This document shows, in pieces, positions 15,993 through 22,495 of a stretch of DNA of 24,530 bases. A program made the translations under genes and the position numbers. The notes beneath the pieces were generated by a model. It was not told where the DNA came from. It saw only the letters and a list, made by a program, of their open reading frames with translations, and made no database searches. How positions within the stretch are numbered: position 1 is the stretch's first letter; each line of letters begins with the position of its first letter. The DNA lies in IMG/VR virus record IMGVR_UViG_3300017992_000761, positions 1-24,530 of that record; one strand, given 5' to 3'. The DNA is from a virus.

Positions 15993-16391
15993 CTACTTGC
16001 GCCCGGCGGACTTCCGCGAGCGCCCCGGCTTGTCGTTGCCGGCGTCGTCGGTGGATGGCTGCGCCGTGGCCGTCTGGCGCCACTGGCCGCCCTCGAAAGC
16101 GACCGCTACAAACGGGACCTCACACGCCGCCGCGGTAGCCTCGTCGGCGCACCAGAGCGACTGCGAGCCCTGTCGGCGACTCCTGCGCACCTCGTCGATG
16201 AGCAGCTGGCCGGCGGGCGTGTCGGAGTTGAAGGCCTGCGGTTCTTTGGTCGCCGGGTAGCCGGCGGGCTTGCCGTTGGCGGCAGGCCGGAAGTCGCGCC
16301 CCACGTATTGGCGGGCCGTGCCCACCAAGGGGATCTGATTGGGGACCGCCACAAGCTGGGCGTCGCGGGCGTAGAAGCGCAGTCGGGCCAT
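15993..16391 (-). CDS. Small protein upstream of the sheath (Mu gp38-like position)
   Basis: A 132-residue basic protein beginning MARLRFYARDAQLVAVP. The N-terminal half (QYVGRDFRPAANGKP) is compact; residues 100-132 are Lys/Arg-rich and low complexity (GRSRKSAGRK). In Mu, a small DUF2635-type protein (gp38) precedes the sheath gene, and the placement is the same here. GGAGG lies about 10 bases before the ATG. Function unknown; similarity to gp38 is only positional. Confidence 0.65.
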   Translation of the reverse strand: MARLRFYARDAQLVAVPNQIPLVGTARQYVGRDFRPAANGKPAGYPATKEPQAFNSDTPAGQLLIDEVRRSRRQGSQSLWCADEATAAACEVPFVAVAFEGGQWRQTATAQPSTDDAGNDKPGRSRKSAGRK

Positions 16392-16409
16392 GATTCCGTT
16401 GCCTCCGAG

Positions 16410-16865
16410 CTAGAATCGTGCAGCGGCCTTCGCTAGTTCGGGCGCGATGAGCGTGCCGAACCGGAGCGAGGCCTGGTAAGTCGCGTTGTGCAAGAACCGG
16501 TAGGGCCTTGTCCCGGGGTGCCAGACGCGGCGCAGGTGCATCACCCGGCCGGTCTTGTCCCACCAGAACACCAGCCGGCCACCGGGGCGGCGCGGGTAGA
16601 TCCAGTGGGGCCGCGTGCCGTGCTCGATGAAGTGAGCGTGCTTCGCGGTGTTCTGAAGGATCACCCGGGCGCCGCTCTTGAGCCGCACGATCCGCTTCCG
16701 GGTGGCGCGCTTGAGCGTGCCCGTCCGGTGGGAGTATCCGGCGTAGCTGCGCGACCAGCGGATGCCGTGGTTGGCCGCCCCGATCGAGGCCTTCAGCGTC
16801 GCCGCCTTGGTGTCGCGGATCAGCTGGGCGTGGGCGCGGCGAATGGCCCCGAGGTTGGTGATCAC
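16410..16865 (-). CDS. Tail completion / HK97 gp10-like protein
   Basis: A 151-residue basic protein. The frame is open far upstream of the true start, but that part overlaps the preceding gene out of phase. GTG 16865 forms a GTGA overlap with its stop, so that start is chosen. The motif KHAHFIEHGTRPHWIYP (about 84-100) and VWHPGTRPYRFLHNA (about 119-133) match the conserved 'HP-G-T-K/R-P-x-P-F-L' of gp10-like neck/tail-completion proteins, which help attach the tail to the head. Many Arg residues precede it. Confidence 0.8.
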   Translation of the reverse strand: MITNLGAIRRAHAQLIRDTKAATLKASIGAANHGIRWSRSYAGYSHRTGTLKRATRKRIVRLKSGARVILQNTAKHAHFIEHGTRPHWIYPRRPGGRLVFWWDKTGRVMHLRRVWHPGTRPYRFLHNATYQASLRFGTLIAPELAKAAARF

Positions 16866-17665
16866 GACGTTGGCGGATCCAAGCTGTCGAGCTTCTCGCC
16901 CGGGTGCTCGGTCTCGAGCTGGAGCGCGTCGGGGATGGTGCCCTCGCCGCCGCCCAGGCCGAGCGACAAGCTCATGCCGGCCAGCGGGGCGTCCTCGGCG
17001 GTGGGGTCGGCCGTCTCGACGGTTTCGAGGTCGAGGTGGAGGGCGTGCATGATCAGCCCCTCGCCTTGCTCGCCGAACTCGGCGGCGCCGAGCTGGGCCT
17101 TGGTGAGCCGGATGGAGTCGAAGCCGCCCTTGCCCGTGCCGAACTGCACGGCGCCGCTCTGGTAGGCGGGGTGGCCCTGCTGCTCGATCACGCGGTGGAG
17201 CAGGTGGTGGACGTAGACCAGGGCCGCGCCCAGCTTGCGCTGGTCCTCGATGGTGAGCTCGCCCATGATGTAGTCGACGCCCCAGGTCCACACCGTGCGC
17301 TCCTTGTAGAGCGTGGCCTGGTCGTCCACGGCCTCGACGCGGTAGATGCACAGCAGTGGGAAGCCCCACTTGGCGGCGCGCATCACCTGCTTGGTGGGCT
17401 GTTGGTACAGCGTGTCGGCGACGGGCATGGCCGCCGACAGCGACGTGCCCACACGGGCCTTGTACCAAGCCGAGTCGGTGGCCGGGCTGGTCTGGTGGTG
17501 AGCCAGCTCGTGGTTGATCGCCGCCTTGAACAGCGCGAGCAACAGATCCGTGGCCGGGTCACAGACCGTGTACAGCTCGGCGTTGGGCGCGTCCGCCACG
17601 TCCCTGTCGAAGACTGGGAAGGGGACGTCGCCGAGCCGCTGGTACAGGTAGTCGTTATCGGCCAT
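16862..17665 (-). CDS. Possible tail terminator protein
   Basis: A 267-residue protein between neck and tail genes. Residues about 100-185 (KWGFPLLCIYRVEAVDD, then ERTVWTWGVDYIMGELTIED, then LGAALVYVHHLLHRVIEQQG) read like a tail-terminator fold with a long helix. The last 60 residues are acidic and low complexity. Residues about 51-55 spell HELAH, a chance-level zinc motif with no visible third ligand. Function is inferred from position (after tRNAs, before gp10-like). No Shine-Dalgarno is clear before the ATG. Confidence 0.6.
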   Translation of the reverse strand: MADNDYLYQRLGDVPFPVFDRDVADAPNAELYTVCDPATDLLLALFKAAINHELAHHQTSPATDSAWYKARVGTSLSAAMPVADTLYQQPTKQVMRAAKWGFPLLCIYRVEAVDDQATLYKERTVWTWGVDYIMGELTIEDQRKLGAALVYVHHLLHRVIEQQGHPAYQSGAVQFGTGKGGFDSIRLTKAQLGAAEFGEQGEGLIMHALHLDLETVETADPTAEDAPLAGMSLSLGLGGGEGTIPDALQLETEHPGEKLDSLDPPTS

Positions 17666-17674
17666 GGGGAGAAT

Positions 17675-17710
17675 GCCGGCTGGGTGCGGGGAACCCTATC
17701 GCCTGCCGGC
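17675..17710. other. Hairpin-prone spacer next to the tRNA cluster
   Basis: GCCGGC occurs at 17675-17680 and 17705-17710 and can pair, with an inner GGGT/ACCC pairing. It lies between the tRNA cluster and the tail-terminator candidate, inside a 101-base non-coding stretch (17666-17766). It might be a processing or weak terminator signal; no T-run follows. Confidence 0.3.
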
Positions 17711-17766
17711 GTGGCGCGTTGGGAGGCAACGAGCGGTGGGGTAGCTACCGGAGCCTCGACCAAAGG

Positions 17767-17844
17767 TGGTCCCAGCCGCAGGAGTCGAACCTGCCCCTGG
17801 TGGGCTTTTGACCCACCCCGCACCTACCGGATGCGCTGACTGAG
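17767..17844 (-). tRNA. tRNA with irregular anticodon loop (anticodon uncertain: AAA or CAA)
   Basis: A cloverleaf is visible on the minus strand. Acceptor CTCAGTC pairs with GGCTGGG (7 of 7, two G-U); D-stem CGCA/TGCG has a GG in the loop; T-arm GCAGG-TTCGACT-CCTGC is perfect; discriminator A and encoded CCA follow. The anticodon arm is GGTGG(G)...(C)CCACC. Either a 6-bp stem leaves a 7-base loop TCAAAAG (anticodon AAA, but C at position 33), or a 5-bp stem leaves a 9-base loop with T33 and anticodon CAA. U8 is replaced by A. It may be functional, degenerate or decode unusually. Confidence 0.7.
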
Positions 17845-17849
17845 ATGTG

Positions 17850-17886
17850 GGGGGCGTCCTGTCCAGCTAGACGAGACGGCGTCCGC
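17850..17886 (-). other. Orphan tRNA 5'-half-like fragment
   Basis: The minus strand reads TC-GTCT-AGCTGGACA-GGAC, an excellent Glu/Asp-type tRNA D-arm (D-arm itself 17856-17872), preceded by a possible acceptor strand. No anticodon arm, T-arm or matching 3' acceptor follows in order. It looks like the remains of a tRNA or part of a rearranged one. Confidence 0.5.
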
Positions 17887-17897
17887 TTGTGCACAGC

Positions 17898-17929
17898 GGG
17901 GGTGTCGCCCCCGGGACTTGAACCCGGGC
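17898..17929 (-). other. Orphan tRNA T-arm-like fragment and overlapping G/C hairpin
   Basis: CCGGG-TTCAAGT-CCCGG at 17911-17927 (extended by one C-G pair) is a consensus T-arm on the minus strand. It begins only nine bases after the CCA of the Met-type tRNA, so no 5' half can precede it. It overlaps a GGGGG/CCCCC hairpin (17898-17912) with a five-base loop. A tRNA remnant, or one piece of a rearranged tRNA. Confidence 0.5.
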
Positions 17930-17937
17930 TTTCCCCT

Positions 17938-18013
17938 TGGTTGCGGTGACAGGATTCGAACCTGCGGCCTCCTGGGCATGAACCAGGCGGGCACTCCTCT
18001 GCCCCACACCGCT
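17938..18013 (-). tRNA. tRNA-Met-type (anticodon CAT), CCA encoded
   Basis: A canonical 73-base cloverleaf plus CCA. Acceptor AGCGGTG/CACCGCA pairs at six positions with A1-A72 mismatched. D-arm GGGC-AGAGGAGT-GCCC, anticodon arm CCTGG-TTCATGC-CCAGG, 5-base variable loop, T-arm GCAGG-TTCGAAT-CCTGT. The unpaired 1-72 position is a hallmark of bacterial initiator tRNA, but the three G-C pairs at 29-31 are incomplete (29-41 is T-A). CAT could also be an Ile tRNA with lysidine. G37 is unusual. Confidence 0.85.
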
Positions 18014-18072
18014 ATGTGCCGGTGACCGTGGCCAACCGGCTCCCCCAGGACGTACCCGAGGGGATGTCTCGG

Positions 18073-18216
18073 TCAGGCGATCACGACGTCATCGACGTCG
18101 AAGCACCGTCCCATCCACATCCGCCACACGCACAGGTGCTTGCCCCGCGCGTCGCTGTAGCGGCTGCGGTAGGTGAGCGGGACCAGCTGCTTGAGGTACC
18201 AGATCGCTCGTTGCAT
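18073..18216 (-). CDS. Small Trp/Arg-rich conserved-looking phage protein (47 residues)
   Basis: ATG 18216 to TGA 18073 gives 47 residues. GGGAG sits about 7 bases upstream of the ATG and the gene begins 13 bases after the stop of its upstream neighbour. The sequence has a strong pattern: LTYRSRYSDARGKHLCVW, then RMWMGRCFDVDDVVIA. The aromatic/Arg core followed by an acidic tail looks like a folded small protein. I have an impression of similar tiny proteins in other tailed phages, but cannot verify it. It lies between the neck genes and the tRNA cluster. Confidence 0.7.
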   Translation of the reverse strand: MQRAIWYLKQLVPLTYRSRYSDARGKHLCVWRMWMGRCFDVDDVVIA

Positions 18217-18229
18217 GTTGTCTCCCGAT

Positions 18230-18667
18230 TCAGCTGCTCCGCTTGCAGATCAGCCGATAGTTGTAGCCGCGGCCGTGCTTGACCTCGGCGATCGTGAAGC
18301 TCGCCCCGGAGGGGAACCGCGGGCCGGTGAGCACCACGCGCACCGACGTGTTGACCGCCGGGTCTGGGGCCAGCGTGGACAGCAGCGTCCCGCCCCCCGG
18401 GAAGTCCGGGGTCACGGGGCCGATCTCCACGGTGCCGGCCTCGTATCCGCCGACGGCCAGCTCCTCCGAGCTGAGCCACCGGACCTTGGGTGGAGCACCG
18501 CCGGCCTCGGTGATCGCCGTCGTCGTCTCGGTCTCGGTGCCGTCGCCAGGGTTGTCCCCGGCGCTGGCCGTGGTGACCACGGCGACGGTGTAGGGGCGCA
18601 CGCCGAAGCTGTTGGGGATGGCGCGCACCGAGTTGGCTACGCGGCGCAGCGAGTCGCGGAAGCTCAT
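18230..18667 (-). CDS. Neck protein candidate (head closure or completion)
   Basis: A 145-residue protein. The basic N-terminus (MSFRDSLRRVANSVRAIPNSFGVRPY) could contact DNA or the portal ring. The rest is beta-rich (TVAVVTTAS, KVRWLSSEELAVGG, then SVRVVLTGPRFP) and ends with a basic strand (HGRGYNYRLICKRSS). The size and position between the adaptor and tail genes fit a head-closure or stopper protein. The start is three bases beyond the adaptor stop (TAGGCGATG). The exact role is inferred. Confidence 0.65.
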   Translation of the reverse strand: MSFRDSLRRVANSVRAIPNSFGVRPYTVAVVTTASAGDNPGDGTETETTTAITEAGGAPPKVRWLSSEELAVGGYEAGTVEIGPVTPDFPGGGTLLSTLAPDPAVNTSVRVVLTGPRFPSGASFTIAEVKHGRGYNYRLICKRSS

Positions 18668-18670
18668 CGC

Positions 18671-19282
18671 CTACCAGAGCGCCACAGAGGCGCCCGAAGC
18701 CTGGTGCTGGTTCCACAGGTTCTCGACACCGAGTGCCGCGGCGAGCTTGTCCCGCCAGTGCGCTTGGACGTCCTCGAGGCTGGCAAGCCGGCTGCCGCCC
18801 CGTGAGTCGTGGAACGTGATCTCGTCCACCCGCTTGACGCCGGCCGCGCCCGTAGCGCCCTCGCCGAGCTCGACGGCGATGCTGTCGAGCCGGTGGAGGA
18901 TCTGACGGATGAAGGCCTCGCCGCCCTCGACCATGACCGGGAAGGTCCCGGAGTGGGCCTTGCTCAGCAGCACCGTCATGTCGGTGCCGTCGAGCAGCTG
19001 GATGGTCGCCACTTCCTGCCGATCGTCCACGTCGATGACGACGCGATCGAACGCCGAGAAGCCGGTGGCGCTCGCCAGCGGGAGGGTCTGCGGGGTTGGG
19101 GTGGTCGCGGCGGCGATGGCCGTGGTGAGCGTCACCGTCGTGGAGGCGCCGGCCTGAAGGTACGGCTGGATCACCTGCTCGAAGGTGGCGTAGTAGCCGA
19201 TCATTGGCTCAGCGGAGACGGTGAGGAGGTGGTACCCCAGCTCCGCCTTGATCCGCTGAACCTCTGAAGTCGTGAGTGCCAT
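18671..19282 (-). CDS. Head-tail adaptor candidate
   Basis: A 203-residue protein. N-terminal helix MALTTSEVQRIKAELGYHLL and a beta insert (about 45-120: TVTLTTAIAAATTPTPQTLPLA, with FDRVVIDVDDRQEVATIQ). C-terminal helices (EAFIRQILHRLDSIAVELGE, then LEDVQAHWRDKLAAALGVEN). The helical core around a beta domain is compatible with connector/adaptor proteins that bind under the portal. It follows the capsid and decoration genes. The beta insert is longer than in most adaptors I know. Confidence 0.6.
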   Translation of the reverse strand: MALTTSEVQRIKAELGYHLLTVSAEPMIGYYATFEQVIQPYLQAGASTTVTLTTAIAAATTPTPQTLPLASATGFSAFDRVVIDVDDRQEVATIQLLDGTDMTVLLSKAHSGTFPVMVEGGEAFIRQILHRLDSIAVELGEGATGAAGVKRVDEITFHDSRGGSRLASLEDVQAHWRDKLAAALGVENLWNQHQASGASVALW

Positions 19283-19324
19283 CGCCTACCGCTTGTGGTG
19301 GATGATGTGGCCGATCCCTCAGCC

Positions 19325-19750
19325 TCAGCCCTTGTCGAAGGCCGAGTACTTGAGGTAGCGGTACGTCATCGCGTAGGTGTCGGCGGTGTTGCCGGTCGTA
19401 ACCCCGTTGACCACGCATGCGCGGACGTACTTCCAGCCCTCGATGCCGCGCGGGGCGGCAATCGCCTTGCTCACCGCGGCGTCAGCACCAGCGGTACCGG
19501 TCGCGAGCACGACCACCGCCGCGTTGTTCTCGGGCGGGAAGTCGTACCAGGTGGAGTTGTCGTTGGACACCTGCCACTTGTGCTCGAGGGTGAGGGTGTT
19601 GGTTTCCGCGTCGACCACGAACAGGCACGAGAGCGAGCCCTTGGCGACGAGGTTGGTCTGGAGGGCGGTGCCCCCCTTGACGGTCCCGGCAGCGTCGGTG
19701 TTGAAGTTGCCGGAACCGCCGTCGAGCGAGGTCCATCGCTTGAGGCCCAT
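19325..19750 (-). CDS. Head-module beta-sandwich protein, possible decoration protein (copy 1 of the W-x-D family)
   Basis: A 141-residue protein directly after the major capsid gene, separated by two bases. It is beta-rich with a signature WQVSNDNSTWYD (59-70) followed by a second strand near GIEGWKYVRACVV (102-114). The small protein at 22861-23166 has the equivalent signature LQITVDGTNWFD. This small jelly-roll-like layout suits a capsid-decoration or head-fibre protein. GGAGG lies inside the end of the capsid gene. Decoration is inferred from position. Confidence 0.65.
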   Translation of the reverse strand: MGLKRWTSLDGGSGNFNTDAAGTVKGGTALQTNLVAKGSLSCLFVVDAETNTLTLEHKWQVSNDNSTWYDFPPENNAAVVVLATGTAGADAAVSKAIAAPRGIEGWKYVRACVVNGVTTGNTADTYAMTYRYLKYSAFDKG

Positions 19751-19752
19751 GG

Positions 19753-20841
19753 CTATGCGTCCTCCGAGTAGCGGACCGAGCGGACGAACCGGTTGTCAGC
19801 CAGGCCGAGGGCCAGGTCTGCCAGCCAGATCACCTTTGCGGTCTCGCCGTAGTTGTCATCGGACGCTGCGCGTACCGACGGGGCCCGGCCGATGCCGCCC
19901 ATGAAGACGCCGGGCGAGATGGCGTGGCCCTTGTGAATGTCCACCGACGAGCTGTTGGCCGTCTTGGTGAGCGTGTTGGACTGGAAGCAGTGGAACTCCG
20001 GCGTGCTGCCGAAGTAGCTCGGGAACAGCGGGTTGGTCTCCTTGTGACCTTCCGCGTAGGCCGCGAACTGCGGGTCATCCTTGAGCTGCTTCTTGCCCGT
20101 GGGGGTGGCGACGAAGATGCGCCGGCCGTCGCCCAGGGTGGGCAGGTCGGCCTCGTCCATCTGCTTGGCGCAGCGGCTCATCTGCTCGTAGGTGAGCGGG
20201 AACATGCCGGCCGCGGTCGCGTCGTTGTCGGCGCTCATGCCCTCGGGGTAGGTGGTGGCCGAAGCGTTGTCGGCGAGCAGCACCATCAGGGCGTCGATCA
20301 GCCGGTGGAAGTCGCGCTTGAGGTGGGTGCCGACGAACTTGGCGAGGTTGTGCACGCCCATCGTGGCGTCGAAGGCGTCCAGGGCGTAGGGCGCCACGCG
20401 GCTGTTGGTGGAGTCGTAGGGACCACCCAGCCGCTTGATGGTGAGCTTCACCTGCTCGGAGCCCGCCGTGATCGGCACGGTGGAGATCGTCTGGTTGGTG
20501 CCGATCTGCCGAGCCGCCTCGGTGTAGGTCGAGTTGGTGAACCGCGGCCGGTTGAATCGCAGGGTGTGGCCGGGGCCGCCCTTGAAGTTCGCCTTCGCGG
20601 CGAACAGTTCGCTGGGCAGGTTGGTGCCGTTCAGCATCAGCCGACCGGACTCTGCGCTGGCGTAGTCGGCGCCTTGGCCACCGACGGGGCGCCAGCCGAG
20701 CGAGTCGGGCACGCCGAGCTCGATGGCGAGCGCCTGCAGGAACAGGCTGGCGTAGAAATACTGCGGTTCGGGCTGGACCAGAAGCTGAGCCGAGGTGATG
20801 TCGAAGAATTCCTCGGGCAGTTCTTCGCGAGAGATGGGCAT
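19753..20841 (-). CDS. Major capsid protein (HK97-fold type)
   Basis: A 362-residue protein. Features fit an HK97-fold capsid: a loop region (about 70-110: NLPSELFAAKANFKGGPGHTL), a long helical spine segment (about 160-190: FDATMGVHNLAKFVGTHLKR followed by LIDALMVLLAD), an A-domain with helix YEQMSRCAKQMDEADLP, and a C-terminal VSVR-like end (RFVRSVRYSEDA). No protease-cleavable delta domain is obvious; a separate scaffold gene precedes it. A purine-rich AAAGGAAAG lies before the ATG. Sequence identity to a named family cannot be checked here. Confidence 0.85.
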   Translation of the reverse strand: MPISREELPEEFFDITSAQLLVQPEPQYFYASLFLQALAIELGVPDSLGWRPVGGQGADYASAESGRLMLNGTNLPSELFAAKANFKGGPGHTLRFNRPRFTNSTYTEAARQIGTNQTISTVPITAGSEQVKLTIKRLGGPYDSTNSRVAPYALDAFDATMGVHNLAKFVGTHLKRDFHRLIDALMVLLADNASATTYPEGMSADNDATAAGMFPLTYEQMSRCAKQMDEADLPTLGDGRRIFVATPTGKKQLKDDPQFAAYAEGHKETNPLFPSYFGSTPEFHCFQSNTLTKTANSSSVDIHKGHAISPGVFMGGIGRAPSVRAASDDNYGETAKVIWLADLALGLADNRFVRSVRYSEDA

Positions 20842-20889
20842 TGCTGCTTTCCTTTTCTCGACCCGAACCGCAGGGCGCCGTTGGGGGCG

Positions 20890-21672
20890 CTATGCGTCCG
20901 GGTAGATGTCTGCCCCGTGGGCGTTCAGGTAGTGAGCCGCCTTCACGGGGTTTTCTTTGCGGAGCTGCGCGTAGACCGCCTTGTGATCGGGCGGCGACGT
21001 GTCAGCGTCGGTTGGAGCAGAGCGCGGCGGCGTGGTCGTCGCCGGCTGTTGCGGAGTGGTGGGTGGTTGAGCGGGAGGCGTCGCTGCGGCGGGCTGGGTG
21101 CCCGCGTTGGCTGCGTCCTCGGCGCCCTGTTGTTGCTGCCCGGTGGCAGCGGGTTGCGCCTCGCCCCAGGTGGGACGGAGCGCGTCGATGGTGCGGAGCT
21201 GGGCCGCGGCGTCGTCGTCACCGGCGATTGCGCACACGGCGGCGCGCTGCGGCTCGGTGAGTGTGGCCATCTCGATCTTGCACCGCTGCGCGATGGTCTC
21301 GGAGAGGGCCGCGTTCTCCTTCTGGAGCTTGTCGGCCTCGGCCTTGGCGTCGGCCGCCTTCTGCTCGGCGGTCTTCTCGGCCTCGAGCTTGGCCTCGTGA
21401 GCCGTCTTCAGCTCGGCGATCTGCTCGGCGGTCATGCCGATCTCGCTGAACACCTCCGCCTTGGCGCTCTGCTTGGCCCGGTCGAGCCGGTCCTTGAGCC
21501 ACGGGGGGTTCTGCGGATCGCCCTGGGGAGGTGCTGGGGCCGCTGCCGGCGTGGCAGCTGGTTGCGCCGGCGGTGTGGCGGGCGGCTGCCCACCGTCCGT
21601 GCCGGCGCCTTGGTCGTTGCTGGTGGTGCTGGGCGTAGTGGTGCCCTTCGCGTCGTCGTTTCCGTCGCTCAT
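20890..21672 (-). CDS. Scaffolding protein
   Basis: A 260-residue protein typical of scaffolds: Pro/Ala/Thr-rich disordered N-terminus (about 1-58), a Glu/Lys/Ala coiled coil (about 60-125: GMTAEQIAELKTAHEAKLEA, then KAADAKAEADKLQKENAAL), a Gln/Pro/Ala-rich linker, and a short C-terminal helical tail (HKAVYAQLRKENPVKAAHYL) that could bind the capsid protein. It precedes the capsid gene, and GGAGG lies 7 bases upstream of the ATG. The sequence is highly biased, as scaffolds are. Confidence 0.85.
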   Translation of the reverse strand: MSDGNDDAKGTTTPSTTSNDQGAGTDGGQPPATPPAQPAATPAAAPAPPQGDPQNPPWLKDRLDRAKQSAKAEVFSEIGMTAEQIAELKTAHEAKLEAEKTAEQKAADAKAEADKLQKENAALSETIAQRCKIEMATLTEPQRAAVCAIAGDDDAAAQLRTIDALRPTWGEAQPAATGQQQQGAEDAANAGTQPAAATPPAQPPTTPQQPATTTPPRSAPTDADTSPPDHKAVYAQLRKENPVKAAHYLNAHGADIYPDA

Positions 21673-21699
21673 GTGGTCCCTCCAGACCGTTTTGTTTGC

Positions 21700-21752
21700 C
21701 GCCCCGTCGGGCGTGAGAGGGCTATGTGCGAGGCCGATTCAGCGCAGGCCTC
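21700..21752 (-). promoter_or_regulatory. Two hairpins in the longest head-module gap, just before the scaffold gene
   Basis: In the 98-base gap between the GroES-like gene and the scaffold gene, GAGGCC/GGCCTC (6 bp, 21730-21735 with 21747-21752, 11-base loop) and CGCCC/GGGCG (5 bp, 21700-21713, 4-base loop) follow each other. The second lies shortly upstream of the GGAGG site. They may be RNA processing, attenuation or stability elements that set scaffold/capsid levels. There is no poly-T tract and no clear -35/-10 pair. Confidence 0.35.
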
Positions 21753-21770
21753 GGGGCGCTGGAGCGTGGG

Positions 21771-22058
21771 CTACGACTCGGTGACCTTGGCCACCAGCAC
21801 GTAGGTGTCCACGATGCGCGTGGTGTCGTCGAGCTTGGTTCCGCTGTGGCGGGCGTAGGCCTTGACAAACACCGTGTCGCCGACCTTGCAGGGCGACTTG
21901 GGGCCGACGGCGACGACCAGGGCCAGGGTGGCCGCGTCACTGTCGTCCGGGGGGCTGACCGCCCCGCTGGGGTCCTCGGAGCCCTGGGCCTTCTGGGGCT
22001 CGGGCTCCAAGAACTGGAGGGCCAGGTGGCCCTCGAATGGCTTGATGCTGGGCGTCAT
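21771..22058 (-). CDS. GroES-like co-chaperonin candidate
   Basis: A 95-residue protein (the frame continues upstream, but ATG 22058 follows the neighbour's stop and gives a compact protein beginning MTPSIKPFEGHLALQFLEPE). The layout resembles GroES/T4 gp31: an N-terminal 'I-x-P-x-x-G' strand; a polar flexible segment (about 20-43) where the GroEL-binding mobile loop would be; then LALVVAVGPKSPCKVGDTVFV (46-66), close to the 'G-x-V-h-A-V-G-x-x-x-x-x-V-K-x-G-D-x-V' core; then a C-terminal strand TYVLVAKV. The hydrophobic GIVL loop tripeptide is not seen. A phage co-chaperonin beside the capsid genes would parallel T4 gp31. Confidence 0.6.
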   Translation of the reverse strand: MTPSIKPFEGHLALQFLEPEPQKAQGSEDPSGAVSPPDDSDAATLALVVAVGPKSPCKVGDTVFVKAYARHSGTKLDDTTRIVDTYVLVAKVTES

Positions 22059-22069
22059 GGCGCCGTCGC

Positions 22070-22474
22070 TCAGGACACGGTCACGGACACGAGCACGCCG
22101 ACGCCGTGGGTGACGCCGCTGGTGTCCACCTCGGTGCCGTCGTTGTCGGTGAGCTCGCCGGTCACCTTGTCGGTGGAGACGGCGAGCGCGTCGATCGAAG
22201 CGCCGAGCATGTAGACCGCCTGCGGGGTGCTGTCCTGGCCGCCGAAGGCGGGGGCAGCCCATTCCACGGTCCGGGTCTTGCCGTCGCGGCAGCGGGCCGA
22301 GATGGTGGCGCCCACGTCCTCGATCGCAGCGGTGTCGCTGGACGCGGTGTAGGCAGCGAAGTCGGCCGTCAGCAGCCAGACCTCGCGAGCGTCGCGGGCA
22401 CTGACGGTGCCGGCGCCGGCGAAGGGTGCGTGGACGAGGGTGACGCCGCGAATGGTTCCGTCGATTTCAGCCAT
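22070..22474 (-). CDS. Head-module beta-rich virion protein
   Basis: A 134-residue protein. After a Gly-rich start it has the pattern DAREVWLLTADFAAYTASSDTAAI, then VGATISARCRDGKTRTVEW, then a second set of strands ending VGVLVSVTVS. It may be a decoration or head-completion protein. AAGGAGA sits 9 bases before the ATG, and the next gene (GroES-like) follows 11 bases after its stop. No motif identifies it further. Confidence 0.65.
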   Translation of the reverse strand: MAEIDGTIRGVTLVHAPFAGAGTVSARDAREVWLLTADFAAYTASSDTAAIEDVGATISARCRDGKTRTVEWAAPAFGGQDSTPQAVYMLGASIDALAVSTDKVTGELTDNDGTEVDTSGVTHGVGVLVSVTVS

Positions 22475-22495
22475 GGATCACGTTCTCCTTGGGGG

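Noticed and set aside
13853-16138. Plus-strand open frame of 761 codons opposite the tube and sheath genes
   Set aside because: Same reason: GC-rich third positions keep the opposite frame open. The minus-strand sheath and tube are well supported.
16866-17468. Long in-frame N-terminal extension of the gp10-like protein
   Set aside because: It is the out-of-phase shadow of the upstream gene. GTG at 16865 gives a GTGA overlap and a normal 151-residue size.
16862-17665. HELAH in the tail-terminator candidate as a metalloprotease motif
   Set aside because: No third ligand or surrounding M48-type motifs are visible, and the placement fits a neck/tail gene, so it is probably coincidental.
17824-18009. 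61-codon open frame over the tRNA cluster
   Set aside because: It merely translates the tRNA cloverleaves and fragments (typical VRILSP-like text from a T-loop).
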